NCBI RefSeq assembly: GCF_017355165.1
Contig: NZ_JADILK010000026.1
Span: 1-60,785 of the forward strand
DNA: 60,785 bases
Direction: 5' to 3'
Origin: Bacillus sp. SD075
Lineage (GTDB): Bacteria > Bacillota > Bacilli > Bacillales > DSM-1321
Each line of letters begins with the position of its first letter. The stretch's first letter is position 1. The notes under the pieces were generated by a model that was not told where the DNA came from, did not search any database, and was given only the letters and a program-made list of their open reading frames with translations. Position numbers and translations under genes: made by a program. Of the stretch, positions 17,800 through 28,707 are shown in pieces.

Positions 17800-19074
17800 T
17801 TGAAACGTATTCATTATAGCTGGGTTATTTTAATCATAACATTCTTCTCGATTATTGTAGCTGGAATTGTTAGGTCATCATCAGGAGTATTCATCGTACC
17901 ATTTGAAAATGAGTTCGGGTGGGACCGCTCCGTCATTTCTTTAGCCTTCGCCATAAGTCTTTTTCTTTATGGATTATCGGGTCCATTCATGGCCGCTCTA
18001 ATTGAAGTGCTTGGATTGAAGAAAATGATGGTATTGGCCATGACCACTTTATTGGCAGGGATTTTCCTCACTTTTTTCATGGAGCATGAGTGGCAGCTCA
18101 TTATAATTTGGGGAATTATCATTGGATTGGGTTCTGGAGTGTTTTTAACGGTATTGAGCCCATATGTGGCTAATCGTTGGTTCGAGAAGAGGCGGGGGCT
18201 GGCGGTCGGGATACTAACGGCAAGTACGGCCACAGGGCAGCTCATATTACTTCCGGTTTTAGCCATCATCATTGAGAATTACTCGTGGAGATGGGCGATT
18301 GGATTAATTTTGGTACTTAGCTTGATCATGCTGGCAATCATCCTTTTATTCATGAAAAACAGTCCGAAGGAAGTAGGCACTCTTCCATATGGATTGGAAG
18401 AAGAGAGTCAGGGGGCCGTTACAGCCCATAAGAAGAACCCCATCGCCATGGCTTTTCAGTCGTTGACTGAAGCAGTGAGAGTTAAGGAATTCTGGTTATT
18501 GGCAGGCAGCTTTTTTATATGCGGGCTTTCAACGAGTGGGTTGATCGGCACACATTTCATTTCTTACTGCATTAGTTTTGGTTTACCGGTCGTGACGGCA
18601 GCATCACTGCTATCTTTCATGGGAATCTTTGATTTGATAGGTACGACTGTATCCGGGTGGTTATCAGATCGTTTTGATAACCGTTGGCTGTTGTTTTGGT
18701 ATTATGCTCTAAGGGGTGCTTCCCTCGTATTACTTCCTTTTGCGTTAAATGAAGGCTCAATCGGTCTATTGATCATCTTCTCCGTTTTTTATGGTTTGGA
18801 TTGGATAGCCACTGTCCCTCCGACCATAAGCATTTCAAGGCAGGTCTTTGGCATGGAGAAAAGCGGGATCGTATATGGTTGGATATTCGCAGCCCATCAA
18901 GTGGGTGCAGCAGTGGCGGCGTACGGTGGAGGACTTATCTTTAAAATATTCAACTCCTATACATGGGCATTCTTCCTTGCAGGAATCTTTTGCTTAATGG
19001 GCAGCTTGTTTGTCATACTGATAAAAAAGCAAAAAGCGGTCATGAAGGTTAAAGGTGATGCAGTGGAGTTATAG
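17800..19074 (+). CDS. MFS transporter (MCT/oxalate-formate antiporter-like)
   Basis: A 424-residue twelve-helix permease with the pattern SSGVFIVPFENEFGWDRS, LGSGVFLTVLSPYVANRWFEKRRGLAVG and GWLSDRF between helices 6-9. This subgroup typically moves small carboxylates in symport or antiport; the substrate is unknown. TTG 17800 is preferred because GGGGGAG lies 5-8 bases upstream; TTG 17785 overlaps that site. Its proximity to the CoA ligase suggests an organic acid substrate, but that is inference. Confidence 0.85.
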   Translation: MKRIHYSWVILIITFFSIIVAGIVRSSSGVFIVPFENEFGWDRSVISLAFAISLFLYGLSGPFMAALIEVLGLKKMMVLAMTTLLAGIFLTFFMEHEWQLIIIWGIIIGLGSGVFLTVLSPYVANRWFEKRRGLAVGILTASTATGQLILLPVLAIIIENYSWRWAIGLILVLSLIMLAIILLFMKNSPKEVGTLPYGLEEESQGAVTAHKKNPIAMAFQSLTEAVRVKEFWLLAGSFFICGLSTSGLIGTHFISYCISFGLPVVTAASLLSFMGIFDLIGTTVSGWLSDRFDNRWLLFWYYALRGASLVLLPFALNEGSIGLLIIFSVFYGLDWIATVPPTISISRQVFGMEKSGIVYGWIFAAHQVGAAVAAYGGGLIFKIFNSYTWAFFLAGIFCLMGSLFVILIKKQKAVMKVKGDAVEL

Positions 19075-19114
19075 AAATGATGTTAAATCCGTATGGATGA
19101 AAGAGGGGGTATCT

Positions 19115-20296
19115 ATGAAGGGCATGATGGTTCCATTGCAGGAAAGTAAACGGATCGTAAGCATCGACATTTTACGTGGAATAGCCATTTTAGGGATTTT
19201 CTTAGTGAATATGCCTTCTTTCCACTCTCCGCTCTTGTACATAGATGGTGTCGAGCGGTGGTCCAGAGGATGGGACAGGATTTTGTACAGATTCAGTGAT
19301 ATTGTCGCACAGGCAAGCTTTTATCCGTTATTTGCCTTTCTGTTTGGTTTCGGGGCAATCATACTAGCTGTAAGGAGTGAAGAAAAGGGTATTTCATTTC
19401 CTTTACTATATATGAAAAGGCTAAGTTTTCTGCTAGTACTTGGGTGCATTCATGCTTTTATCATCTGGCATGGGGACATCCTCATTAATTATGCTGTATT
19501 TGGCTTTGCCTTTTTATTTTTTTATAAGATGAAGGGCAGGAGTTTAATTCTGCTAGGCTCGGTTTGTTATGTCCTGCCTTTTGCGATATTGGGTTCGCTA
19601 TTTCTTATAATAGGCATTTTTGATAGGGAAGGGATGGCAATTACGACTGATTTGGCGATGATGAAACAGTCCTTGGAAGTTTATCAATCTGGTACATTTA
19701 CGGAAATAATGAGTCAAAGGGCACTGGATTGGTATATGGTGAACAACCCTCTTAATGCCATTATCCTTTTTTTATCGATTTTTCCATTTTTTTTAATTGG
19801 AGCAGGAGTGGCAAAACAAGGCTTTCTCCAAAAGCCAACCCAATATAAACGACAATTGAAAGCGATATCGATTGTAAGCTTGCTTTTGGGCATGTCAGTA
19901 AAGATTCTGCCCTATGTGACGGTATACCATTTTGGTACGATATTCGTGCAGGATTATTTGGGAGGACCAATACTTACGATTTTTTATATCACGGCAATCG
20001 CGCTTTTGGCGGAACAGGCTGGGGCTTCCCGCCTATTACACCCGCTTTCGTATATCGGAAGGATGTCGATGAGCAATTACTTGTTCCAATCGATGGTATG
20101 TACGGCCATTTTTTATTCATATGGCCTTGGTTTATATGGATCAGTCTCTTATACGACAGGATTTGTTTTCTTAATAGCCTTGTTTTGCCTGCAAATCCTG
20201 ATTTCCTTATTGTGGATGGGGCTGTTTAAATATGGTCCGGTTGAATATATATGGCGTTTCGTTACATATGGTAAAAAGCCGGTCATGCGCCGGTGA
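19115..20296 (+). CDS. DUF418 (YeiB-type) membrane protein
   Basis: A 393-residue integral membrane protein. The N-terminus SKRIVSIDILRGIAILGIFLVN and the C-terminal PLSYIGRMSMSNYLFQSMVCT are typical of the DUF418/YeiB family, related to membrane acyltransferases. The true substrate is unknown. ATG 19115 has GAGGGGGT upstream; an earlier frame-open start overlaps the MFS gene. It is 40 bases downstream of the MFS gene and probably in its operon. Confidence 0.85.
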   Translation: MKGMMVPLQESKRIVSIDILRGIAILGIFLVNMPSFHSPLLYIDGVERWSRGWDRILYRFSDIVAQASFYPLFAFLFGFGAIILAVRSEEKGISFPLLYMKRLSFLLVLGCIHAFIIWHGDILINYAVFGFAFLFFYKMKGRSLILLGSVCYVLPFAILGSLFLIIGIFDREGMAITTDLAMMKQSLEVYQSGTFTEIMSQRALDWYMVNNPLNAIILFLSIFPFFLIGAGVAKQGFLQKPTQYKRQLKAISIVSLLLGMSVKILPYVTVYHFGTIFVQDYLGGPILTIFYITAIALLAEQAGASRLLHPLSYIGRMSMSNYLFQSMVCTAIFYSYGLGLYGSVSYTTGFVFLIALFCLQILISLLWMGLFKYGPVEYIWRFVTYGKKPVMRR

Positions 20297-20429
20297 GGAC
20301 CAGTTAAGAAGAAATGTAAATGATGTTCATTAAATTGTTGATTTTACCCATTAAGGTGATTCCTTAGTTTTGTTTTTTTGTAAAAGCCTATGATATGATG
20401 AAATGGAAACTGAACGAGGGGGCAAAAAA

Positions 20430-20771
20430 ATGACACATATGCATATTACTGCTTGGGTTATCGGAATCATTCTTTTCTTTGTCACATATTCGATGCTTAA
20501 AGGTGGAAACCCGAAAGCGAAAATGCTACATATGATAACAAGGTTGTTCTATCTATTGATTTTCCTTACTGGCGGTATGCTGATCACTGATTTTGGTGCT
20601 TACGCAGTAAAAATGATTGTTGGTATCATCGTGATTGCGGCGATGGAAATGGTGTTGGTCCGTACGAAAAAAGGAAAAAGCACAAGTGCCATGTGGATAT
20701 TGTTCATCGTAGCGCTTGTATTCGTCCTTTATTTAGGGCTTTCGCTGCCACAAGGAATGGACTTTTTTTAA
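20430..20771 (+). CDS. yisL: YisL family membrane protein (UPF0344)
   Basis: A 113-residue protein with four predicted membrane helices, beginning MTHMHITAWVIGIILFF and containing MLHMITRLFYLLIFLTGGML. Length and sequence fit YisL/DUF1516, of unknown function. The site GAGGGGGC supports ATG 20430. In B. subtilis yisL also lies near yisN and asnO. Confidence 0.9.
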   Translation: MTHMHITAWVIGIILFFVTYSMLKGGNPKAKMLHMITRLFYLLIFLTGGMLITDFGAYAVKMIVGIIVIAAMEMVLVRTKKGKSTSAMWILFIVALVFVLYLGLSLPQGMDFF

Positions 20772-20780
20772 TGCAGAATT

Positions 20781-20820
20781 AAAACGGGTAAATGAGGAAA
20801 TCTCATTTACCCGTTTTCTT
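20781..20820. terminator. Bidirectional terminator between yisL and yisN
   Basis: A perfect 16-bp stem (20781-20796 with 20802-20817) with A and T ends serves two convergent genes. Confidence 0.85.
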
Positions 20821-20827
20821 TTACCCG

Positions 20828-21394
20828 TTATTGTGAATTCACTTTCTCAATGACGATCCTTTTCCCCGTGTTCAGGGTGAATTCAAAACGATCGTGATCC
20901 TTTTTCCCATAAGAAAAATGGTGTTGAACGAGACATATTTGGCTCTCGTTATCAAAGGTGAAGAAATTCACGCCGGACTGGTTAGGGACGGCCCTTAAAA
21001 AGGTGAGCTGGTTATAGCTGTATATACAATCATAAATAGAAAAATCAAGTGAATTCAATGTCGTTACAAATTGGAAAAAGGAATCGTCGTTCAATTCTTC
21101 CAATAAACGTTCGAAAGAGTAGAGCAGTTTTTTGCGTATCCGGATGGGCTCATTTTCCCTTAAGAAGGTGATTTCCCGGTGAAGCAGGATTTTTCCCTCT
21201 TCTTCAACTACTCCTTGCTGCCAGCGCCCACCCCTGTACACTTCAATGATGCTATCAACGTGGTCCTCAATGGAGCAGGCCTCATCTGTTTCATCATCGA
21301 AAAAAATCCATTGTTGATTGATATTTTCCACTGTTCCTTCGGTAAAAGCTCTTGTTTGCCTGTTCATTAACTTGGTTCGTTGTTGCTGACTCAT
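20828..21394 (-). CDS. yisN: DUF2777 protein (YisN-like)
   Basis: A 188-residue soluble protein with motifs GTVENINQQWIFFDDE, YRGGRWQQGV and FERLLEELNDDSFFQFVTTLN. It resembles YisN/DUF2777 by size and position next to asnO. No enzymatic motif is visible. The GGAGG ribosome site is 8 bases from the ATG. Function unknown. Confidence 0.8.
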   Translation of the reverse strand: MSQQQRTKLMNRQTRAFTEGTVENINQQWIFFDDETDEACSIEDHVDSIIEVYRGGRWQQGVVEEEGKILLHREITFLRENEPIRIRKKLLYSFERLLEELNDDSFFQFVTTLNSLDFSIYDCIYSYNQLTFLRAVPNQSGVNFFTFDNESQICLVQHHFSYGKKDHDRFEFTLNTGKRIVIEKVNSQ

Positions 21395-21678
21395 ACATAT
21401 ACCTCCAATAGTGGAATCCTCACCTACTTTTTAGTCAAAATCCAATGAAAATATAACTGTATATTTTAAAATATTATGGACAAATAACCATCTTTCCGTC
21501 TTTGCATAGGCTATGTTTAAACACGGGATGCATTGCTCAACAATTCATTAACAACACCGGGCGTTGTGGGCAGGTGGTCCTACGGAATGATACTGATCGA
21601 TACTTAGGAACTGTAAATCTTTTTAAGACAGGGAGCCAATATATTTTTGATAGCCCGGAAGAAAGGATGAAGTGTAAA

Positions 21679-23526
21679 ATGTGTGGGATAACAGGCTGGG
21701 TGCATTTTCAAAAAGATTTACGGACAAAAACGAAAACACTGGAAAACATGACAAAAACGTTGGCAAAGCGGGGGCCAGACGAAGGAAATGTTTGGAGCGA
21801 AGCCCATGTTGCCTTTGGTCATAAACGGTTAACGGTTGTCGATGCGGAAGGCGGAAAACAGCCGATGACGAAAAATCACGAAAACGGCAGATATACGCTT
21901 TGTTATAATGGTGAGCTATATAACACCGAGGATATTCGTAAACAGCTATTATTAAAAGGATATTCCTTTAACGGTCATTCTGATACAGAAGTTTTGCTAA
22001 CTTCTTATATAGAATGGAAAGAAAAATGCATTGACTTGTTTAATGGGATTTTTGCGTTTGCGATTTGGGATGAAAAGGAACAAAAATTATTCGTTGGAAG
22101 AGATCGGATGGGGGTAAAACCATTCTTTTATGCGGAAAGGGATGGCGGGTTCATTTTTGGGTCGGAGCTTAAGGCGATACTGGCCCATCCGGATGTTAAA
22201 ACGGAGATTGACCGTGAAGGGCTGTCTGAAGTCTTTGGTGTTGGTCCATCCCGAAAGCCAGGTTCAGGCATATTTCATAATATCCAGGAATTAAGGCCTG
22301 CCCATGCGCTTACCTTATCAAGGGAAGGCCTCCGGATTTGGAGATATTGGAATGTGAAAAGTGAAGAACATCGGGATACGCTTGATGAGACGGCAGAGAA
22401 GGTTCGCTTCCTAGTCGAAGATGCAGTGACACGGCAACTTGTATCAGATGTTCCACTTTGTACCTTCTTATCAGGAGGGCTTGACTCAAGCGCGATAACG
22501 GCCATTGCTGCAAATGCCTATCAAAAAGAAGGGAAAGGCCGGCTTCACACGTATTCCATTGATTATGAGGATAATGAGCGCTATTTTAAGGCAAATGACT
22601 TTCAACCTAACTCTGATGGGTATTGGATTAAAAAGATGTCGGATAGTTTTAACACGGTTCACCATTCATCGATCATCACTCAAGAGCAGTTGACGGATTA
22701 TTTAACAGAAGCTGTTCTTGTAAGGGACCTACCAGGGATGGCAGATGTCGATTCTTCCTTACTTTGGTTTTGTAAGGAAATCAAGCGGGATTTTGTCGTA
22801 GGCCTGTCAGGCGAATGTGCGGACGAAATTTTTGGAGGGTATCCTTGGTTTCATCGTGAGGATGATTTGAATCGTGCTGGTTTTCCATGGATGAGATCTA
22901 CGGATGAGCGGGTATCTTTATTGAAAACGGGATGGCGCGAGAAATTGAAGCTGGAGGAATATGCGCAGGAAGCTTATTTGAACACCCTTGCCGAGACACC
23001 TAAATTGGAAGGGGAAAACGGTGTAGCAGCAAAGCGGCGAGAGCTTTTCTATGTGAATTTATTATGGTTCATGACGACGCTCCTTGACCGGAAGGACCGG
23101 ATGAGTATGGGTGCAAGTCTGGAGGTGCGCGTGCCATTTGCCGATCATCGCCTTGTTGAATATGCATGGAACATTCCTTGGGAAATGAAAATGGAAGGCA
23201 ACCGTGAAAAGGGTATTCTAAGGAAGGCTTTGGAGGGGCTATTACCGGATGAAGTATTGTATCGTAAAAAAAGTCCATATCCAAAGACCCATAATCCTGT
23301 ATATACAGACCGTGTGCAGGCGTGGTTGAAAGACTTACTGACGGATAAAAATTCGGTCCTGCATGAGTTTTTCGATAAACAAAAGCTAACCGATATAGTA
23401 GATTCCAAGGGTGCTGCTTTTAAAGTGCCGTGGTTCGGGCAATTGATGTCAGGTCCACAGTTGCTCGCTCACTTGGCACAAACCCATGTATGGTTCAAAG
23501 AATATGATATCCAAATAATTGATTAA
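21679..23526 (+). CDS. asnO: Asparagine synthetase, glutamine-hydrolysing (AsnO)
   Basis: The 615-residue enzyme makes asparagine from aspartate, ATP and glutamine. Start ATG 21679 gives MCGITGW, exposing the catalytic Cys2 of the Ntn glutaminase domain; the longer open frame upstream would hide it and is rejected. The PP-loop of the synthetase domain is LSGGLDSSAI, followed by LSGECADEIFGGYPW. Size and yisN linkage match AsnO (YisO) of B. subtilis, which is linked to sporulation. Confidence 0.95.
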   Translation: MCGITGWVHFQKDLRTKTKTLENMTKTLAKRGPDEGNVWSEAHVAFGHKRLTVVDAEGGKQPMTKNHENGRYTLCYNGELYNTEDIRKQLLLKGYSFNGHSDTEVLLTSYIEWKEKCIDLFNGIFAFAIWDEKEQKLFVGRDRMGVKPFFYAERDGGFIFGSELKAILAHPDVKTEIDREGLSEVFGVGPSRKPGSGIFHNIQELRPAHALTLSREGLRIWRYWNVKSEEHRDTLDETAEKVRFLVEDAVTRQLVSDVPLCTFLSGGLDSSAITAIAANAYQKEGKGRLHTYSIDYEDNERYFKANDFQPNSDGYWIKKMSDSFNTVHHSSIITQEQLTDYLTEAVLVRDLPGMADVDSSLLWFCKEIKRDFVVGLSGECADEIFGGYPWFHREDDLNRAGFPWMRSTDERVSLLKTGWREKLKLEEYAQEAYLNTLAETPKLEGENGVAAKRRELFYVNLLWFMTTLLDRKDRMSMGASLEVRVPFADHRLVEYAWNIPWEMKMEGNREKGILRKALEGLLPDEVLYRKKSPYPKTHNPVYTDRVQAWLKDLLTDKNSVLHEFFDKQKLTDIVDSKGAAFKVPWFGQLMSGPQLLAHLAQTHVWFKEYDIQIID

Positions 23527-23527
23527 A

Positions 23528-23561
23528 AAAACGGGGCGGATGATTTTCACTGCCCCGTTTT
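23528..23561. terminator. Bidirectional terminator between asnO and the neopullulanase gene
   Basis: AAAACGGGGC pairs with GCCCCGTTTT around a 14-base loop; the genes are convergent. Confidence 0.8.
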
Positions 23562-23568
23562 CATTGCT

Positions 23569-25694
<2,126 letters not shown>

Positions 25695-26942
25695 GTGAAG
25701 AAGCTGATTTTTCATTTGTTCATGTCCATAGTGTTGATCGCTAGTGTAAGTGCTTGCGGATTCAGTTCAGATTTGGAAAATAAAGTAGTGAAAGAAAATA
25801 AGAAAAAAGAAGAAGCCAGCGATGAAGAGAAGCCGGAAAAATTGATCATTTGGGAAGAAGAAGGTAAAGCGGAGGCCCTTAAGCCAGTGATTGAAGCTTT
25901 TGAAAAAGAATATGGAATCAAAGTTGAGCTTGAAGAGCTAGAAATAGCTACCGAAATGTATGAGCGGCTTCGTCGTGATGGGCCAATCGGAAATGGAAAG
26001 GCCCCAGATGTCGTAACTTTTTCTCATGAAAAAGTCGGGCAAATCGTGAAGGAAGGCCTAATTCAGGAAGTGAAGGTGAATGATGAAGTAGTAAATGCTT
26101 TCATTGAACCTTCAATTAGGGGAGAGACGTATCAAGATAAGATATTTGGATTGCCGAAGTCCGTAACCACATCCGTTTTCATTTATAATAAAAAATTGAT
26201 GGCTAAGGCTCCCGAGACGATGAATGACCTTTATAAAATGACGAAAAAATTAAGAAAAGGTAACGTGCATGGTTACTATGCCAAATGGAATGATTTCCAT
26301 GATTCGTTTGGGGTAATGGCTGGAATGGGAGGTTATATATTTAAAGATAAGAATGGAAAACTTGACCCTTTTGAGATTGGTTTGAATAATGATGGTGCTA
26401 TAAAAGGGGCTGCGTACATCCAAAAATGGTATAGGGCGGGTTTGATTCCTAAAGGCGATAAGGCAGCGATCGAGATGTTGTTCATACAAGGGAATTTGGC
26501 TTCTTTCATGAGTGACGGGAGCTCATTTACCGAGCGAAAGGATACAGGCATTGCCCCGATGCCCGAACTGCCCAATGGCCAGCCAATGAAAACGATAATG
26601 AAAATCAAAGGCTGGCATGTAACAGCTTTCACAAAACATCCTTATTGGTCTACGAAGTTAGTTGAATATTTGACAAATGATGATAATGCAATGAAACGTT
26701 ATCAAATAACAGGTGAAATCCCTGCTAATAAATCAATCAAACACAATGCAGCAATCAATGAAAATGAAAGGGCACAAGCCTTAAGCATACAATTACAATA
26801 CGCTGAACCCGTGCCGAATATTCCGGAAATGAATAAGGTATGGGGACCGATGAATTCAGCCATGGAGGAAATAACCATTCAAAAAGTAAAACCAAAAAGG
26901 GCTTTGGATAAAGCGGTTAAGACGATAAAAAAAGAACGTTAA
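25695..26942 (+). CDS. Maltodextrin-type ABC solute-binding lipoprotein, without permease neighbours
   Basis: A 415-residue extracellular binding protein of the MalE/MdxE cluster. The lipoprotein signal ends in the lipobox SVSAC, so Cys is the anchor after cleavage. A charged linker (KKKEEASDEEKPEK) leads to the bilobal domain, with GWHVTAFTKH and YAEPVPNIPEMNKVWGP as family marks. ATG 25689 is one base from AAGGAG, so GTG 25695 (7 bases) is the likelier start. mdxF/mdxG-type permease genes are absent; a GH13-like gene follows after 150 bases. Confidence 0.82.
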   Translation: MKKLIFHLFMSIVLIASVSACGFSSDLENKVVKENKKKEEASDEEKPEKLIIWEEEGKAEALKPVIEAFEKEYGIKVELEELEIATEMYERLRRDGPIGNGKAPDVVTFSHEKVGQIVKEGLIQEVKVNDEVVNAFIEPSIRGETYQDKIFGLPKSVTTSVFIYNKKLMAKAPETMNDLYKMTKKLRKGNVHGYYAKWNDFHDSFGVMAGMGGYIFKDKNGKLDPFEIGLNNDGAIKGAAYIQKWYRAGLIPKGDKAAIEMLFIQGNLASFMSDGSSFTERKDTGIAPMPELPNGQPMKTIMKIKGWHVTAFTKHPYWSTKLVEYLTNDDNAMKRYQITGEIPANKSIKHNAAINENERAQALSIQLQYAEPVPNIPEMNKVWGPMNSAMEEITIQKVKPKRALDKAVKTIKKER

Positions 26943-27026
26943 TCGTGTTCTGCCTTTACCAATTCAGTATTCATAACCTGTATCCCCAATTTGTCCCTAT
27001 AGTGTAAATTTTTTTATAAATTGGAT

Positions 27027-27056
27027 TTGACGTTAAGGGGGTCAAAAGGCTAATCT
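27027..27056 (+). promoter_or_regulatory. Candidate promoter of the amylase-like gene
   Basis: TTGACG and TAATCT are 18 bases apart, 37 bases before the start codon. This suggests separate expression from the binding-protein gene. Confidence 0.45.
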
Positions 27057-27092
27057 TAAAGGCGTAAAGAGATAGCTAGGAGGAGAGCGGAT

Positions 27093-28628
27093 ATGAGAAA
27101 AAGAGTGTTATCACTCGCTTTAATTCCGTTGCTTCTTTTTTACGCGATTCCAGTAGGAGCAGCTGAAAAAGAACAACGAACTTGGAAGGATGAAATCGTA
27201 TATTCATTATTGGTCGACCGATTTTTTGATGGGAATACTCAGAATAATGGAGATGCGAACGTGAATGACCCTTCCACGTTTAATGGTGGGGATTTCGAAG
27301 GTGTCACGAAGAAGCTGAATTATTTAAAAGATATGGGTTATACCGCTATCATCCTTTCACCGATTTTTGCTAATGATGAAAATGGCTATCATGGCGATTG
27401 GGTGGCCGATTTCTATAAAACGGATAAACACTATGGGACAATTAATGAATTTAAAAAACTCGTGAATGAGGCACATAAACGCGAAATGAAAGTGATCATT
27501 GATTTCCAAGCAAATAATGTGGGCCCTGACTCCACTTGGCTAACCGATCCAAAAAAACAAGATTGGTTCCATGAAGAAAAAAAGATTTCGAAGGACGGTA
27601 ACCAGACGGATTTGGAAACAGGGTGGGTCGATGGTCTTCCCGATTTGAATCAAAATAATGAGGAAACACGAAAATATTTACTTGATGCTGCCAAATGGTG
27701 GATAAAGGAAACTGATATTGATGGATACCGTATAAATAAAGTCCAATACGTAGCGAAGGATTTTTGGAAGGAGTTTGTGGATGGAGTCAAATCTGAAAAA
27801 TCAAATTTCTATACAATCGGCGATGTACAAGGTGATGCTGATTTGATTTCAAGCTACAAGGAGACCGGTATCGATGCTTTTATGGCTTATCCGCAAAATG
27901 CTGAGCTACGGGAAGCATTTGCCGCACCCGATAAAGAATTGAAACCTGTTTTTAATGCGTTTGCGAAAAGTGAAGATGAACTAGGGGGCGATGCCCATCA
28001 AGCGTTGTTCATGGATACTCAGGGAATGCCCCGATTTACAAAGGATGCAGCCGATCATAACGAAAATCCAGGTTCCAGATGGAGAATGGCGCTTTCGTAT
28101 CTATATACGATGCCAGGGGTGCCAATCGTATTTTATGGATCGGAAATTGCCTTAAATGGCGATATTGCCCCGGATAATCATAAGTTGATGAATTTTAAGA
28201 CAGAACAGGAATTGGTGGATTATATAACAAAGCTTTCGGATCTCAGAGACATGTATCCGGCATTGGTAAAAGGGAATATGGAGCTTTTATATGAAAAAGG
28301 TGGAACTTCGGTATTCAAGCGTGTATATGGTGATGAAACGATTGTCGTCGCCATGAACAATACGACTGAAACTCAAACGATTAACCTTACTGATAAGGAA
28401 CTTGAAAGTAATAAAGAGTTGAGAGGTATGCTGAATGGGGATCTGGTCCGCAGTAAGGACAACAGTTACTCTATTGTAATCGACAGGGAGACGACAGAAG
28501 TATACACGTTGTCACCTAAGTCGATTATTAATATTCCTTACCTGTTAGTTATAGGATTGGTTCTTCTTATTTTTGGTATATTCATTGCTTTGGTTATTAA
28601 GCGTTCAAAACGGAACCAACCAAAATAA
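27093..28628 (+). CDS. Membrane-anchored GH13 amylase-like protein with replaced catalytic residues
   Basis: A 511-residue exported protein. Residues 1-23 form a signal peptide (cleavage near VGAA). Residues about 30-400 form the GH13 barrel (DEIVYSLLVDRFFDGN, GGDFEGVTKKLNYLKDMGYTA), followed by a beta domain. A C-terminal helix at about 482-504 is followed by KRSKRNQPK, a stop-transfer anchor. The active site is lost: region I DFQANN has N142 for His, region II YRINKVQ has N215 for the nucleophile Asp, region III IGDVQ has D244 for the Glu acid/base, and region IV MDTQGMPR has Q310-G311 for His-Asp. The frame is otherwise intact, so selection for a non-catalytic role is likely. The ribosome site is AGGAGGAG. 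Confidence 0.85.
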   Translation: MRKRVLSLALIPLLLFYAIPVGAAEKEQRTWKDEIVYSLLVDRFFDGNTQNNGDANVNDPSTFNGGDFEGVTKKLNYLKDMGYTAIILSPIFANDENGYHGDWVADFYKTDKHYGTINEFKKLVNEAHKREMKVIIDFQANNVGPDSTWLTDPKKQDWFHEEKKISKDGNQTDLETGWVDGLPDLNQNNEETRKYLLDAAKWWIKETDIDGYRINKVQYVAKDFWKEFVDGVKSEKSNFYTIGDVQGDADLISSYKETGIDAFMAYPQNAELREAFAAPDKELKPVFNAFAKSEDELGGDAHQALFMDTQGMPRFTKDAADHNENPGSRWRMALSYLYTMPGVPIVFYGSEIALNGDIAPDNHKLMNFKTEQELVDYITKLSDLRDMYPALVKGNMELLYEKGGTSVFKRVYGDETIVVAMNNTTETQTINLTDKELESNKELRGMLNGDLVRSKDNSYSIVIDRETTEVYTLSPKSIINIPYLLVIGLVLLIFGIFIALVIKRSKRNQPK

Positions 28629-28707
28629 TCATATGCCTCTCGATTGTCGGTAGCCGCCAAACATTGTCCCTAAGGCTTTGTGGAAAACAGGATCGGGAGG
28701 TTACAGC

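Noticed and set aside
21502..21678. N-terminal extension of asparagine synthetase
   Set aside because: The frame is open but would bury the catalytic Cys that must follow the initiator Met; ATG 21679 is the functional start.
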